Positions 25,324-34,300 of a stretch of DNA of 64,000 bases are shown here, piece after piece. The notes under the pieces are model-generated. The model had not been told where the DNA came from, made no database searches, and saw only the letters and a list, made by a program, of their open reading frames with translations. The stretch comes from Nocardia fusca NBRC 14340. GTDB lineage: Bacteria; Actinomycetota; Actinomycetes; Mycobacteriales; Mycobacteriaceae. Positions within the stretch are counted from its first letter, which is position 1. The number at the start of each line of letters is the position of its first letter. The stretch covers positions 1 to 64,000 of the forward strand of contig NZ_BDCU01000060.1 of assembly GCF_001618425.1 (NCBI RefSeq), given 5' to 3'. Both the position numbers and the translations under genes were made by a program.

Positions 25324-25409
25324 CCGGGCGGACGAGGGGACTCGCGGGCCCGGGCGGGGCATTTGCGGCGGGCTCTGGCCTCGGCCGGGGGCCGGGTGTA
25401 TCGTTTTGA

Positions 25410-25421
25410 TTGGACGTCCAA
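25410..25421. promoter_or_regulatory. Perfect 12-bp palindrome upstream of the valine-degradation operon
   Basis: TTGGACGTCCAA at 25410-25421 is its own reverse complement and lies 85 bases before the mmsA start. An isolated perfect palindrome in the only promoter-sized gap of the operon suggests a TetR-type repressor site. No regulator gene is adjacent. Confidence 0.6.
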
Positions 25422-25505
25422 CTATTGGAAGCCCGCAAAAACGATCTTCGTGTGACGGACGGCCGCAGCGCCGCGCCCGCCACCCCGACACGAGGCAGGA
25501 ATCGC

Positions 25506-27005
25506 ATGGTTCGAGAACTCACACATTTCATCGGCGGGCAGCACGTCCCCGGGACCTCCGGCCGGTTCGGCGATGTCTACGACCCGAATATCGGCGAGGT
25601 GCAGGCCCGGGTGCCGTTGGCGAGCCGGGCCGAGGTCGAGGCCGTTATCGCCGATGCCGAGGCGGCGCAGCCGGCCTGGGCCGCGACCAACCCGCAGCGC
25701 CGGGCCCGGGTGCTGATGAAGTTCTTGACCCTGGTCAACGACGAAATCGACTCGCTGGCCGCACTGCTGTCCAGTGAGCACGGCAAGACCATCCCCGACG
25801 CCAAGGGCGATATCCAGCGTGGCCTCGAGGTGATCGAGTTCGCGGTCGGCATTCCGCATCTGCTCAAGGGCGAGTACACCGAGAGCGCGGGCACCGGGAT
25901 CGATGTCTACTCGATGCGCCAGCCGCTGGGCGTGGTCGCCGGGATCACCCCGTTCAACTTCCCGGCCATGATTCCGCTGTGGAAGGCCGGCCCCGCGCTG
26001 GCCACCGGTAACGCCTTCGTACTCAAGCCCTCCGAACGCGACCCGTCGGTGCCGCTGCGGCTGGCCGAACTGTTCCTCGAAGCCGGTCTGCCCGAGGGCG
26101 TGTTCAACGTGGTCAACGGCGACAAGGAGGCCGTCGACACGATCCTGCACGATCCCCGGATCAAGGCTGTCGGATTCGTGGGCTCCACCCCGATCGCCCA
26201 GTACATCTACGAGACCGCCACCGCGAACGGTAAACGCGCCCAGTGCTTCGGTGGCGCCAAGAACCACGCCATCGTCATGCCCGACGCCGATCTCGACGAT
26301 GTCGCCGATCAGCTCATCGGCGCGGGCTACGGTTCGGCCGGTGAACGCTGCATGGCCATCTCGGTGGCGGTGCCGGTGGGCGAGGAGACCGCGGACCGGC
26401 TGGTGGAGAAGCTCACCGATCGGGTGCACAAGCTCAATGTCGGCAAATCCGATGATCCGGGCGCGGACTACGGGCCGCTGGTCGGGCTCGACGGTGTGGA
26501 CCGGGTGAAGAAGTACATCCAGCAGGGCATCGACGAGGGCGCCGAACTGGTGGTCGACGGCCGCGGGCTCACCGTCGAGGGCGCGGAGAACGGGTACTTC
26601 GTCGGCGCGACGCTGTTCGACCGGGTCGGCAAGGAGATGTCCATCTACAAGGAGGAGATCTTCGGCCCGGTGCTCAGCGTCGTGCGCGCGGCCGACTACG
26701 AGGAAGGCCTGCGGCTGGCCAACGACCACGAATACGGCAACGGTGTCGCCATCTTCACCCGCGACGGTGACACCGCCCGCGATTTCGCGGCCCGCGTACA
26801 GGTCGGCATGGTCGGGATCAATGTCCCGATCCCGGTGCCGATCGCGTACTACACCTTCGGCGGCTGGAAACGGTCCGGGTTCGGTGACCTGAACCAGCAC
26901 GGCCCGGATTCGATCCGCTTCTACACCAAGACCAAGACGGTGACCCAGCGCTGGCCGGCGGGATTGAAGGAGAGCAACAGCTTCGTCATCCCGACGATGG
27001 AATGA
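25506..27005 (+). CDS. mmsA: Methylmalonate-semialdehyde dehydrogenase (CoA-acylating)
   Basis: A 499-residue aldehyde dehydrogenase of the MmsA class. It turns methylmalonate semialdehyde plus CoA and NAD into propionyl-CoA, the last step of valine breakdown. Seen are GITPFNFPAMIPLWK, FVLKPSERDP, VGFVGSTPIAQYIYE, GGAKNHAIVMPDA and catalytic Cys282 in GSAGERCMAISV. The length matches the family. ATG 25506 follows GGCAGGA. The stop overlaps the next start (ATGA). It is the first gene of a four-gene operon ordered as in other actinomycetes. Confidence 0.93.
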   Translation: MVRELTHFIGGQHVPGTSGRFGDVYDPNIGEVQARVPLASRAEVEAVIADAEAAQPAWAATNPQRRARVLMKFLTLVNDEIDSLAALLSSEHGKTIPDAKGDIQRGLEVIEFAVGIPHLLKGEYTESAGTGIDVYSMRQPLGVVAGITPFNFPAMIPLWKAGPALATGNAFVLKPSERDPSVPLRLAELFLEAGLPEGVFNVVNGDKEAVDTILHDPRIKAVGFVGSTPIAQYIYETATANGKRAQCFGGAKNHAIVMPDADLDDVADQLIGAGYGSAGERCMAISVAVPVGEETADRLVEKLTDRVHKLNVGKSDDPGADYGPLVGLDGVDRVKKYIQQGIDEGAELVVDGRGLTVEGAENGYFVGATLFDRVGKEMSIYKEEIFGPVLSVVRAADYEEGLRLANDHEYGNGVAIFTRDGDTARDFAARVQVGMVGINVPIPVPIAYYTFGGWKRSGFGDLNQHGPDSIRFYTKTKTVTQRWPAGLKESNSFVIPTME

Positions 27006-28162
27006 CGGCCGTGTTCGCGCTCGACGAAGACGAGCGGGCCATCCGCGACACCGCCCGGGAATTCGCCGACGAATACCTGGCGCCGCACGCCGTGGAATGG
27101 GACCAGAACAAACACTTCCCGGTGGATGTGCTGCGGAAATCGGGTGCGGTCGGGCTCGGCGGCATCTACGTGGGTGAGGAGTTCGGTGGATCCGGGCTGC
27201 GCCGGCTGGACGCGGTGCGGATCTTCGAACAGCTCGCCACCGGATGCCCCACCGTGGCGGCCTATATCTCGATCCACAATATGGCGGCCTGGATGATCGA
27301 CGCCTACGGCGACGACGACCAGCGCCGGCAGTGGCTGCCCGGGCTGACGGCGATGGACCAGCTGGCCAGTTACGCGCTCACCGAACCCGGTGTGGGTTCC
27401 GATGCCGCCGCCCTCACCACCCGCGCGGTACGCGACGGTGACGACTATGTGGTCAACGGATCCAAGCAGTTCATCTCGGGCGCGGGTAGCAACGACCTGT
27501 ACGTGATGATGGTCCGTACCCAGGACACCGGGGCGCGGGGTATCTCCACGCTGGTCATCCCGGCCGATACGCCCGGCCTGGAGGTCGGGCCCAACGAGAA
27601 GAAGATGGGCTGGAACGCCCAGCCCACCCGGCAGGTGATCCTCACCGACGCGCGGGTGCCGGTGGCCAACCGGCTCGGCGCCGAGGGCGACGGATTCCGG
27701 ATCGCCATGAACGGGCTCAACGGCGGGCGGCTCAATATCGCCGCGTGCTCGGTGGGCGGGGCACAGGCCGCGCTCGAGAAAACCGTGCCCTACCTGGCCC
27801 AGCGCAATGCGTTCGGCGCCCCGCTGCTGAACAATCAGGCGCTGCAATTCGAACTGGCCGATATGCGGACCGAACTCGAAGCCGCCCGGACCCTGCTGTG
27901 GCGGGCCGCGGCGGCGCTGGACGCGGATGCCCCGGACAAGGTGGAACTCTGCGCCATGGCCAAGCGGTTCGCCACCGATGCCGGTTTCGAGGTCGCCAAC
28001 GCCGCGCTGCAACTGCACGGTGGATACGGTTACCTGGCCGAATACGGCTTGGAGAAGATCGTCCGCGACCTGCGGGTGCACCAGATCCTGGAGGGCACCA
28101 ACGAGATCATGCGGATGGTCGTCGCCCGGTCGATGACAGCGTCCGTGGCGGGTGTGTCGTGA
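27002..28162 (+). CDS. fadE9: Acyl-CoA dehydrogenase, probably isobutyryl-CoA dehydrogenase
   Basis: A 386-residue FAD-dependent acyl-CoA dehydrogenase. Motifs are ASYALTEPGVGSDAAALTT (substrate/FAD region), ISGAGSNDLYVMMVRT, QLHGGYGYLAEYGLEKIVRD (split) and the catalytic base Glu364 in HQILEGTNEIMR. Position between mmsA and the hydroxyisobutyryl-CoA hydrolase makes isobutyryl-CoA the likely substrate, giving methacrylyl-CoA. Electrons go to ETF. Its start overlaps the mmsA stop, so translation is coupled. Confidence 0.9.
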   Translation: MTAVFALDEDERAIRDTAREFADEYLAPHAVEWDQNKHFPVDVLRKSGAVGLGGIYVGEEFGGSGLRRLDAVRIFEQLATGCPTVAAYISIHNMAAWMIDAYGDDDQRRQWLPGLTAMDQLASYALTEPGVGSDAAALTTRAVRDGDDYVVNGSKQFISGAGSNDLYVMMVRTQDTGARGISTLVIPADTPGLEVGPNEKKMGWNAQPTRQVILTDARVPVANRLGAEGDGFRIAMNGLNGGRLNIAACSVGGAQAALEKTVPYLAQRNAFGAPLLNNQALQFELADMRTELEAARTLLWRAAAALDADAPDKVELCAMAKRFATDAGFEVANAALQLHGGYGYLAEYGLEKIVRDLRVHQILEGTNEIMRMVVARSMTASVAGVS

Positions 28163-28199
28163 CCGGCGGACGCCCGGCGGCGAGCGCGAAAGGATATGA

Positions 28200-29288
28200 A
28201 TGAGCGACGAACCCGAAGTCCTGGTCGAACAGCGCGGCGGCCTGGGCCTGATCACGCTGAACCGGCCCAAGGCCATCAACGCCCTCAACCACGCGATGAC
28301 GCTCACCATCACCGAGCAGCTACATGCCTGGGCCACCGACGATTCGGTGCGGACGGTGGCCATCAGTGGCGCCGGTGAGCGCGGTCTGTGCGCGGGCGGC
28401 GATATCGTCGCCATCCACCACGACGCCAGGGAACAGCAGGCGGCGGGGCATGTGGGCGCGGCGGCGGATTCGGCGACCGGGAAGTTCTGGCGCGACGAGT
28501 ACATTCTCAACGCGCTGATCGGCCGCTATTCGAAACCGTATGTCGCGGTGATGGACGGGATCGTGATGGGCGGCGGGGTCGGCCTGTCCGCGCACGGCAG
28601 TCACCGGATCGTCACCGAACGGTCCAAGGTCGGAATGCCGGAGGTGGGTATCGGATTCATCCCCGATGTCGGCGGCACCTACCTGCTGTCCCGGGCACCG
28701 GGTGAACTGGGCACGCATATCGCGCTCACCACCGCGCGGCTGGGGGCCGGGGACGCGATCGCCACCGGTTTCGCAGACTACTACGTACCCGCCGACCAGA
28801 TCCCGGCGCTGCTGACCACCCTGGAGTCCGAGGCCGCGGATATCGCCATCGCGAAATTCGCCGCCGAGGCCCCGGAATCGGCGCTGGTCGCGCAGCGCGA
28901 CTGGATCGACGCCTGCTACAGCGCCGATTCCGTCGCCGAGATCGTGGCCCGCCTACAGGCCCACGAATCGCCGGAGGCGAACAAGGCCGCCACCGACATC
29001 CTGGGCAAATCGCCGGTCGCGCTGCAGGTGACGCTGCGGTCGCTGCGTTCGGCGAAGGGCACCGGCAGCCTGGAAGCGGTGCTGAACGAGGAATACCGGG
29101 TGTCGATCGCCTCGCTGGCCTCGCACGACCTGGTCGAGGGCATCCGCGCCCAAGTGGTCGACAAGGACCGCAACCCGCAGTGGTCGCCCGCCACCCTGTC
29201 CGATGTGACCACCGCGCAGGTCGACGGATATTTCGCCGAACTCGGTGCGCGGGAATTGGGTTTGACGATTCCGGAGGACAACCAATGA
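28200..29288 (+). CDS. 3-hydroxyisobutyryl-CoA hydrolase (crotonase superfamily)
   Basis: A 362-residue crotonase-fold protein, about 100 residues longer than simple enoyl-CoA hydratases, as expected for 3-hydroxyisobutyryl-CoA hydrolases. It has ITLNRPKAINALNHAM, the oxyanion loop GERGLCAGGDIVAIHHDA (the CAGGD form of HIBCH), GIVMGGGVGLSAHG, MPEVGIGFIPDVGGTYLLSR (split) and the C-terminal lid KSPVALQVTLRSLR. It frees 3-hydroxyisobutyrate for MmsB. ATG 28200 follows AAAGGA. The stop overlaps mmsB (ATGA). A hydratase-only role is less likely given this context. Confidence 0.88.
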   Translation: MSDEPEVLVEQRGGLGLITLNRPKAINALNHAMTLTITEQLHAWATDDSVRTVAISGAGERGLCAGGDIVAIHHDAREQQAAGHVGAAADSATGKFWRDEYILNALIGRYSKPYVAVMDGIVMGGGVGLSAHGSHRIVTERSKVGMPEVGIGFIPDVGGTYLLSRAPGELGTHIALTTARLGAGDAIATGFADYYVPADQIPALLTTLESEAADIAIAKFAAEAPESALVAQRDWIDACYSADSVAEIVARLQAHESPEANKAATDILGKSPVALQVTLRSLRSAKGTGSLEAVLNEEYRVSIASLASHDLVEGIRAQVVDKDRNPQWSPATLSDVTTAQVDGYFAELGARELGLTIPEDNQ

Positions 29289-30187
29289 GCAAGACGATCG
29301 GCTTCCTCGGCCTCGGCCATATGGGCGGCCCGATGGCGGCCAACCTGGTCAAGGCCGGGTACGACGTACACGCCTTCGACCCCTCGCCCGCGGCGCAGGA
29401 GCAGGCCCGCGCCGACGGGGTCGCCTTGGTGGACACCGGCGTCGCCGCGGCCACCGGGCGCGACATCGTGATCACCATGCTCACCAACGGCAAGCTGGTG
29501 CGCACCGTGTACGACGAACTGCTGCCGGCCGCGAACCCGGGCACGCTGTTCGTCGACTGTTCGACCATCGATGTGGCCGACGCCCGTGCCGCGGCCGCGG
29601 CCGCGGCGGCGGCCGGGCACCGGGCCCTGGACGCGCCGGTCTCCGGCGGTGTCTCCGGCGCGGCCGCCGGAACGCTGACCTTCATGGTGGGCGGGGCGGA
29701 TACCGATTTCGCCGAGGCGCTGCCGGTGCTCGAGGTGATGGGCGCCAAGGTGGTGCACACCGGTGCCGCCGGAAACGGGCAGGCGGCCAAGATCTGCAAC
29801 AACATGATCCTCGGCATCTCCATGATCGGCCTGTCGGAGGCGCTGGTGCTGGGTGAGAAACTGGGCCTGAGTCATCAGGCGTTCTTCGATGTCGTATCCA
29901 CGGCCTCGGGGCAGAGCTGGTCGCTCACCACCTACTGCCCGGTGCCCGGGCCGGTGCCGACCAGCCCGGCGAACAACGACTACAAGCCGGGGTTCGCCAC
30001 CGCGCTGATGAACAAGGACCTGGGTCTGGCGGTGGAGGCGTTGCGCGCCAACGGTGTCGAGGGCCGGATCGGGCAGCTGGCCGCCGAAATCTATCGTGAG
30101 TTCAACGAGACCTCGGGCGACCGGGATTTCTCGGCCATCATCACCGACGTACGCGAACGCAGCGGCGGAACCGGTCCGGCCGAATAG
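29285..30187 (+). CDS. mmsB: 3-hydroxyisobutyrate dehydrogenase
   Basis: A 300-residue beta-hydroxyacid dehydrogenase that oxidises 3-hydroxyisobutyrate to methylmalonate semialdehyde with NAD, feeding MmsA. The N-terminal Rossmann motif is GFLGLGHMGGPMAANL, the substrate loop DAPVSGGVSGAAAGTL, and the catalytic Lys169 lies in GQAAKICNNMILG. The C-terminal helical domain ends FNETSGDRDFSAII. Its ATG overlaps the hydrolase stop. It is the last gene of the operon; a shared hairpin follows at 30279-30312. Confidence 0.93.
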   Translation: MSKTIGFLGLGHMGGPMAANLVKAGYDVHAFDPSPAAQEQARADGVALVDTGVAAATGRDIVITMLTNGKLVRTVYDELLPAANPGTLFVDCSTIDVADARAAAAAAAAAGHRALDAPVSGGVSGAAAGTLTFMVGGADTDFAEALPVLEVMGAKVVHTGAAGNGQAAKICNNMILGISMIGLSEALVLGEKLGLSHQAFFDVVSTASGQSWSLTTYCPVPGPVPTSPANNDYKPGFATALMNKDLGLAVEALRANGVEGRIGQLAAEIYREFNETSGDRDFSAIITDVRERSGGTGPAE

Positions 30188-30278
30188 CCGGCCCGGTGGC
30201 GCGCAACGTCTCACCGTCCACCGTGAGTCGGTAGCGGAGCCGTGGGGGCGCCCCCTCGCGAAACGGTGGGGCCGGCAC

Positions 30279-30312
30279 AGGGACCTGTCGTGTGCCAGCA
30301 CGGCAGGTCCCT
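30279..30312. terminator. Bidirectional terminator hairpin
   Basis: AGGGACCTG (30279-30287) pairs with CAGGTCCCT (30304-30312), extended inward by one wobble and four further pairs around a 6-nt loop. It lies between the convergent ends of mmsB (30187) and the glycosyltransferase-like gene (30353). Confidence 0.75.
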
Positions 30313-30352
30313 ACCCGTCGAGCCGGGGATCGGCGGCGGGCTCCGGCGGACC

Positions 30353-31039
30353 TCAGCTGAAGTGGTAGGTGTAGCTCCCGTAGCGGGGTTTGTCGCTCCC
30401 GGCGTCCTCCCACGTGTAGGCGTAGGTGCCGATGTGGTCCAGGCGGAAGCCGGTGTCGACGTACACGGTGAATCCACAGCGCCGCGCGCGCTCGGCGAAC
30501 GCGAAATCCTCGCCCAGATACCAGTGATTGCCGTCGCCTTCCGGTAGCAGCATCGGTAGGAAATACGGGACAATGGGAGTGCCGAATCCGAGGTTGCACA
30601 CGGGCAACTCCTCATGTTCGGCGACCTTCTCGTAGACCTCCCGCCTGGTGTGCAGAAAACCTGTTCCGACGTAGCGGACTTCGGTGAGACCGCCGCCTTC
30701 GCCGAGGACGAACTTCTCGGTGCCCGGCAAGATATGACAAGCCAGTGCGCGCGTACCTTTCTTGGCGTACACCCCACCCACCAGTGGAAGGTCGTGGGCG
30801 CGTAACCGGTCCACCGCGTCCGGGTCGAATCCGATATCCGAATCGATCCACATCAACTCGTCGAAGCCCTCGGCCAGCGCATCGGTGGCCATCTGACTGC
30901 GGGCCTGGTCGATGGCGGAGGAGCCGTATCTGCGCCACACTCGGTAGCCGCGTCGTTCCAATCGCTTCAATGCCTCGTCACAGTCGTGTTCGATGTGGCT
31001 GGCGACGGGTACCAGAACAACGCAGCGCGAGGGATCCAT
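30353..31039 (-). CDS. GT-A-fold glycosyltransferase-like protein
   Basis: A 228-residue protein with a GT-A sugar-transferase pattern. The N-terminal strand CVVLVPVASHIEHDCDEALK (split) is followed by RRYGSSAIDQARSQMATDAL and a DxD-type motif in MWIDSDIGFDPDAV. Then come VGGVYAKKG, YVGTGFLHTRREVYEKV and a late acidic motif GEDFAFAERARRCGF. Small stand-alone enzymes of this kind occur in actinomycetes and their phages. The target is unknown. It is divergent from the ESX effector locus, whose first conserved promoter element lies 230 bases away on the opposite strand. Confidence 0.7.
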   Translation of the reverse strand: MDPSRCVVLVPVASHIEHDCDEALKRLERRGYRVWRRYGSSAIDQARSQMATDALAEGFDELMWIDSDIGFDPDAVDRLRAHDLPLVGGVYAKKGTRALACHILPGTEKFVLGEGGGLTEVRYVGTGFLHTRREVYEKVAEHEELPVCNLGFGTPIVPYFLPMLLPEGDGNHWYLGEDFAFAERARRCGFTVYVDTGFRLDHIGTYAYTWEDAGSDKPRYGSYTYHFS

Positions 31040-31266
31040 GACGATTTTCAGCCTTCCGAGAACACCGTGATCGTGTCAACCGTACCGCTGAGTTTCCGGC
31101 GGGGCGCGCGTACGGATGCCTGTCCAACAGGCCATCGGTCCCGCTTCGACCACTGTTCGAAAGGCGGAATTCCGGTGTTCGATTCCCGGATGGGCCGCGT
31201 GCACCGACCGGACCCTGCACGCGGCTGTTCGGGGAATGTTTGCCATCGAGCAGGTCATTTCTGCCC

Positions 31267-31311
31267 AATTCGCCTGTGCGCCACTGCTGATTAACCCCCC
31301 TCGGCTGTAAT
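31267..31311 (+). promoter_or_regulatory. Conserved 45-bp upstream element, copy 1
   Basis: Pattern AATT-N7-GCGCCACT-N4-ATT(A/C)A-N8-(G/C)GCTG(T/G)AAT with fixed spacing, shared with 41315-41359 and 45451-45495. It ends 29 bases before the leader-peptide start of the giant toxin gene, the right distance for a promoter. GCGCCACT and the GGCTGTAAT block are 25 bases apart start to start, compatible with recognition by an alternative sigma factor or an activator. Confidence 0.75.
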
Positions 31312-31340
31312 TGCGCGAGCGGTTCTGCGAGGAGGTGGCG

Positions 31341-31379
31341 GTGATCAGCACAGCGTCTGCCGGCGTCCTGTCTCGATGA
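31341..31379 (+). CDS. 12-codon leader peptide coupled to the giant toxin gene
   Basis: GTG 31341 follows the best ribosome site of the region (GAGGAGGTGGCG) and encodes VISTASAGVLSR, ending in a TGA that overlaps the toxin ATG (ATGA, 31376-31379). The toxin start has no ribosome site of its own, so it should depend on ribosomes finishing the leader. The paralogous gene at 41429 has the same arrangement with a different peptide sequence, so the act of translation rather than the peptide may matter. Confidence 0.65.
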   Translation: MISTASAGVLSR

Positions 31380-34300
31380 GCCTGTACCTACCGGAGGAAC
31401 TGCGCTGGCTCGGGTGGATCGCCGGAGCGGAGTGGCCGGACGGCGACGAGGACACCGCCTGGGCGGTCTCCGCGGTCTGGAAGGACGCCGCGAACGAGCT
31501 GCTCGCGCTGCTCGCCGCCGTCGACGAAGCCAAAGAGGCGACCATGGCGGCCTATCCCGAGGGTGCCGCCCGTGCCGAGATGGGGGCCCAGTACGACCGG
31601 TTGCGTACGGGGGACGCTTCACTCGAGGCCCTCGGCAACTACCTGCTCGAGACAGCCGACTCGACCTTCGACTTCGGGACCGAGCTGCAGTCGCAGAAGC
31701 TCACCATCATCATCACTCTGTGCTGGCTGGCCATCGAGATAGCGCTGGCCTGGCTGTTCCCGCCCACCGCGCCCGCGGTGGAGGCCGCGGCGGTCGGCAC
31801 CACCCGGGCGACCCTGCAGGCGGTGGCCACCTCCGTCCAGCGGGCGATCCAGAACCTGGCCGCCAAACTCGGTGCGCCCACTATCCAGCGGAGCTTCTGG
31901 AAGAGCCTGCCGGCCGGTAAACCGGTGCTGCCGACCGCCAAGGGCTGGGGCATGTTCGGCAGCGAGGTGATCCAGGGCGCGGCCGAGGAAGCGCTGATCA
32001 ACGGCGCCATCCAGGCGGGGCAGATGGCCGCCGGGAAACGCGACGAATTCAACGGCGAGGAGTTCGGGTACAGCGTCGCGGCCGGTGGTTTCGCGGAGCC
32101 GATCGGCAGTGGCATCGCCAAGGGGCTCAACAAAGGATTCTCGGGCGGATTCGGGAAGTATTTCGGCGGTCAGCTCGAGCACTGGTGGGGTCGGGCGGGG
32201 CAGAACACTGTGGTCGGGGCCGCGGCGGACGGTGGCGCGGGAATCTTCGGCAGTCTGTTCGTCTCCGCGATCTCGGGGCAGAGCCTGGCGGACTCGCTCA
32301 CCGGGATCGGTATCGCCGGCGGCTTCATCCAGGGCGGCCTGGTCGGCGCGGCGGGTCCGTCGACTTTCGGTTTCGGCCCGATGGGGTCCGGCGGTCAGCC
32401 CGCGGGCTTCCCGTTCGGCCGCAGCGGGCCCGAATTCCCCGAGGGCCCGGGGGACGGGTCGGTACCGGGTTCGCCGCCACCGGAATACTCGGAGCAGGAG
32501 GGGAAGCTGTCCGGTGACGGTCCGCGCGCCCTGGTGGAATCGGGGACGACGATGCGCGGGGACGGGTCCGGGCCGGCACGGCCGGGCGGGCAGCCCACCG
32601 TACCGGCCGGTGGGTCGCCGTTCACCGCGGGCGGGCCGCCCGGATCGCCCATCGGGTCGCAGTATTTCTCCAACGGTCGGCAGTCTTCCGACAACGGGCC
32701 GGTATCGCCGGGGCGGCAGTTCTCCGATCCCACCGGCTTCCCGGCGGAGAACTCGAATACTTCGGGCCACCGGAACAATGTCCTATCTGCCGTTCCGGGG
32801 TCGGCGATATCGCCCGCCGTCGGGCAGTCACCATCTCCCGCCGTCGGGCAGTCACCGCGGTCCGGGCCCGGCGACATCCGCGGCGGGCCGGCGAACTCCT
32901 CGGCACCGGCGGTGGATAACGGATCGGACGGCACCGGTGCGGGAACCGGCGGCCGGCCGCAGCCGAGTGATCCGGGTGCCGGGGGGAACAGCACGACGGC
33001 GGGGTCGACCGGCGGCACCGGCGACGGTGCCGGACCGGTAGGTGACGATCGCGGACCCGGGAGCGAGGACGGCCGTGAAAGCGCCGGGCGGGAATCACTT
33101 GGTGGGCACTCTCCGGACCAGGCTGCCACCGTCGGTGAGAACTCGCCGGCCCCCGGTGATCGGCCGGGGGAGCAACCCCGGCCCTCGGGCCAGGAGCAGC
33201 CGGGCGAGTCCGGGCACCGGTCGGAGCGGCCGGGTTCGGGGACCGGTGCCGAGCCGGCCGGCGGATACGGTGATCGCGGGGATACCGGTGGCCGGTTCGG
33301 TGACGGGCCGGTCGCCGGGGGCCCGCACCAATCGGTATCGCTCCCGGATTCGTCCACAGCCCCGGTTTCCGGCCCGGCGCAGCCCACCGGACCGGCGCAG
33401 CCCACCGGGGCGGGGCAGGCGACCGGGGCGGGGCAGCCCGCTTCGCCGGCCCAGCCCGGAAAAACGGAAACGGCGGCCGGACAGTCGAATTCCGCTGGAA
33501 GCAGGCCGGGTTCGGCGTCATCGGCCGCGAGCGCCCCATCCGCGCCGTCGGATTCGACACGGGGTAGCTCGGCACCGGCGAACGCTGTCGGCAGCGAACC
33601 CAATTCGTCGCCCGGTGCCGGAGCCGACTTCGATATCGCTCCGCCGGAGCGAGCGTCCGCCATCGAGTCCGTGCACTCGACCGAGCAGCCCGGCGATATC
33701 GACCGGGCGGGGACGGCGGGAGCCGAACAGGCCGACGACCGGGATTCGCAGTGGTCGCCGAGTGGTTTCGAACCGTTCCTCTCGGTGAGCGAGGGCGAGG
33801 AGTTCGTCCCGCTCGTCGATCCCGCGATGCCGTCCCCCGCCCCGCTACCGTCGAGTCCGGTCCCTCATTCGCCGGTACCCACGACGAACAACCCGGCCCA
33901 GCCGCCGCCACCGGCCCCGGCGCAGCACCCGAGTTCCTCCGCGCAGCATCCGCCACCGGCGACCCAGAGCGGTCAGCAGTCCACCGCGAACCCGGCGGAG
34001 AGCGAAACGGTGCGGCCGAAGCGGACACACTCCGATACGGAGGCCGAGCCGGCGCCGTCGCCGAAGAAGCCGCGCACCGGCGAACCGGCGGCGGACCCGC
34101 GGCTTTCCCCAGTGCACCCTGTGCCCTCGGTATCCGACGCGCAGCCGAATCCGCTCGCACAACCCGTTCCGGTGCCGATCGAGGCGGGACCGCGGAGCGC
34201 GCCGCCGCAGCGCCGCCCGCCGGAACGCCCGGACCCGCGGCCGCCGGTGGCGCAAGGCCCCTCGACACAACCGGACACCGCGTCGACAGTGGCGGCACCG

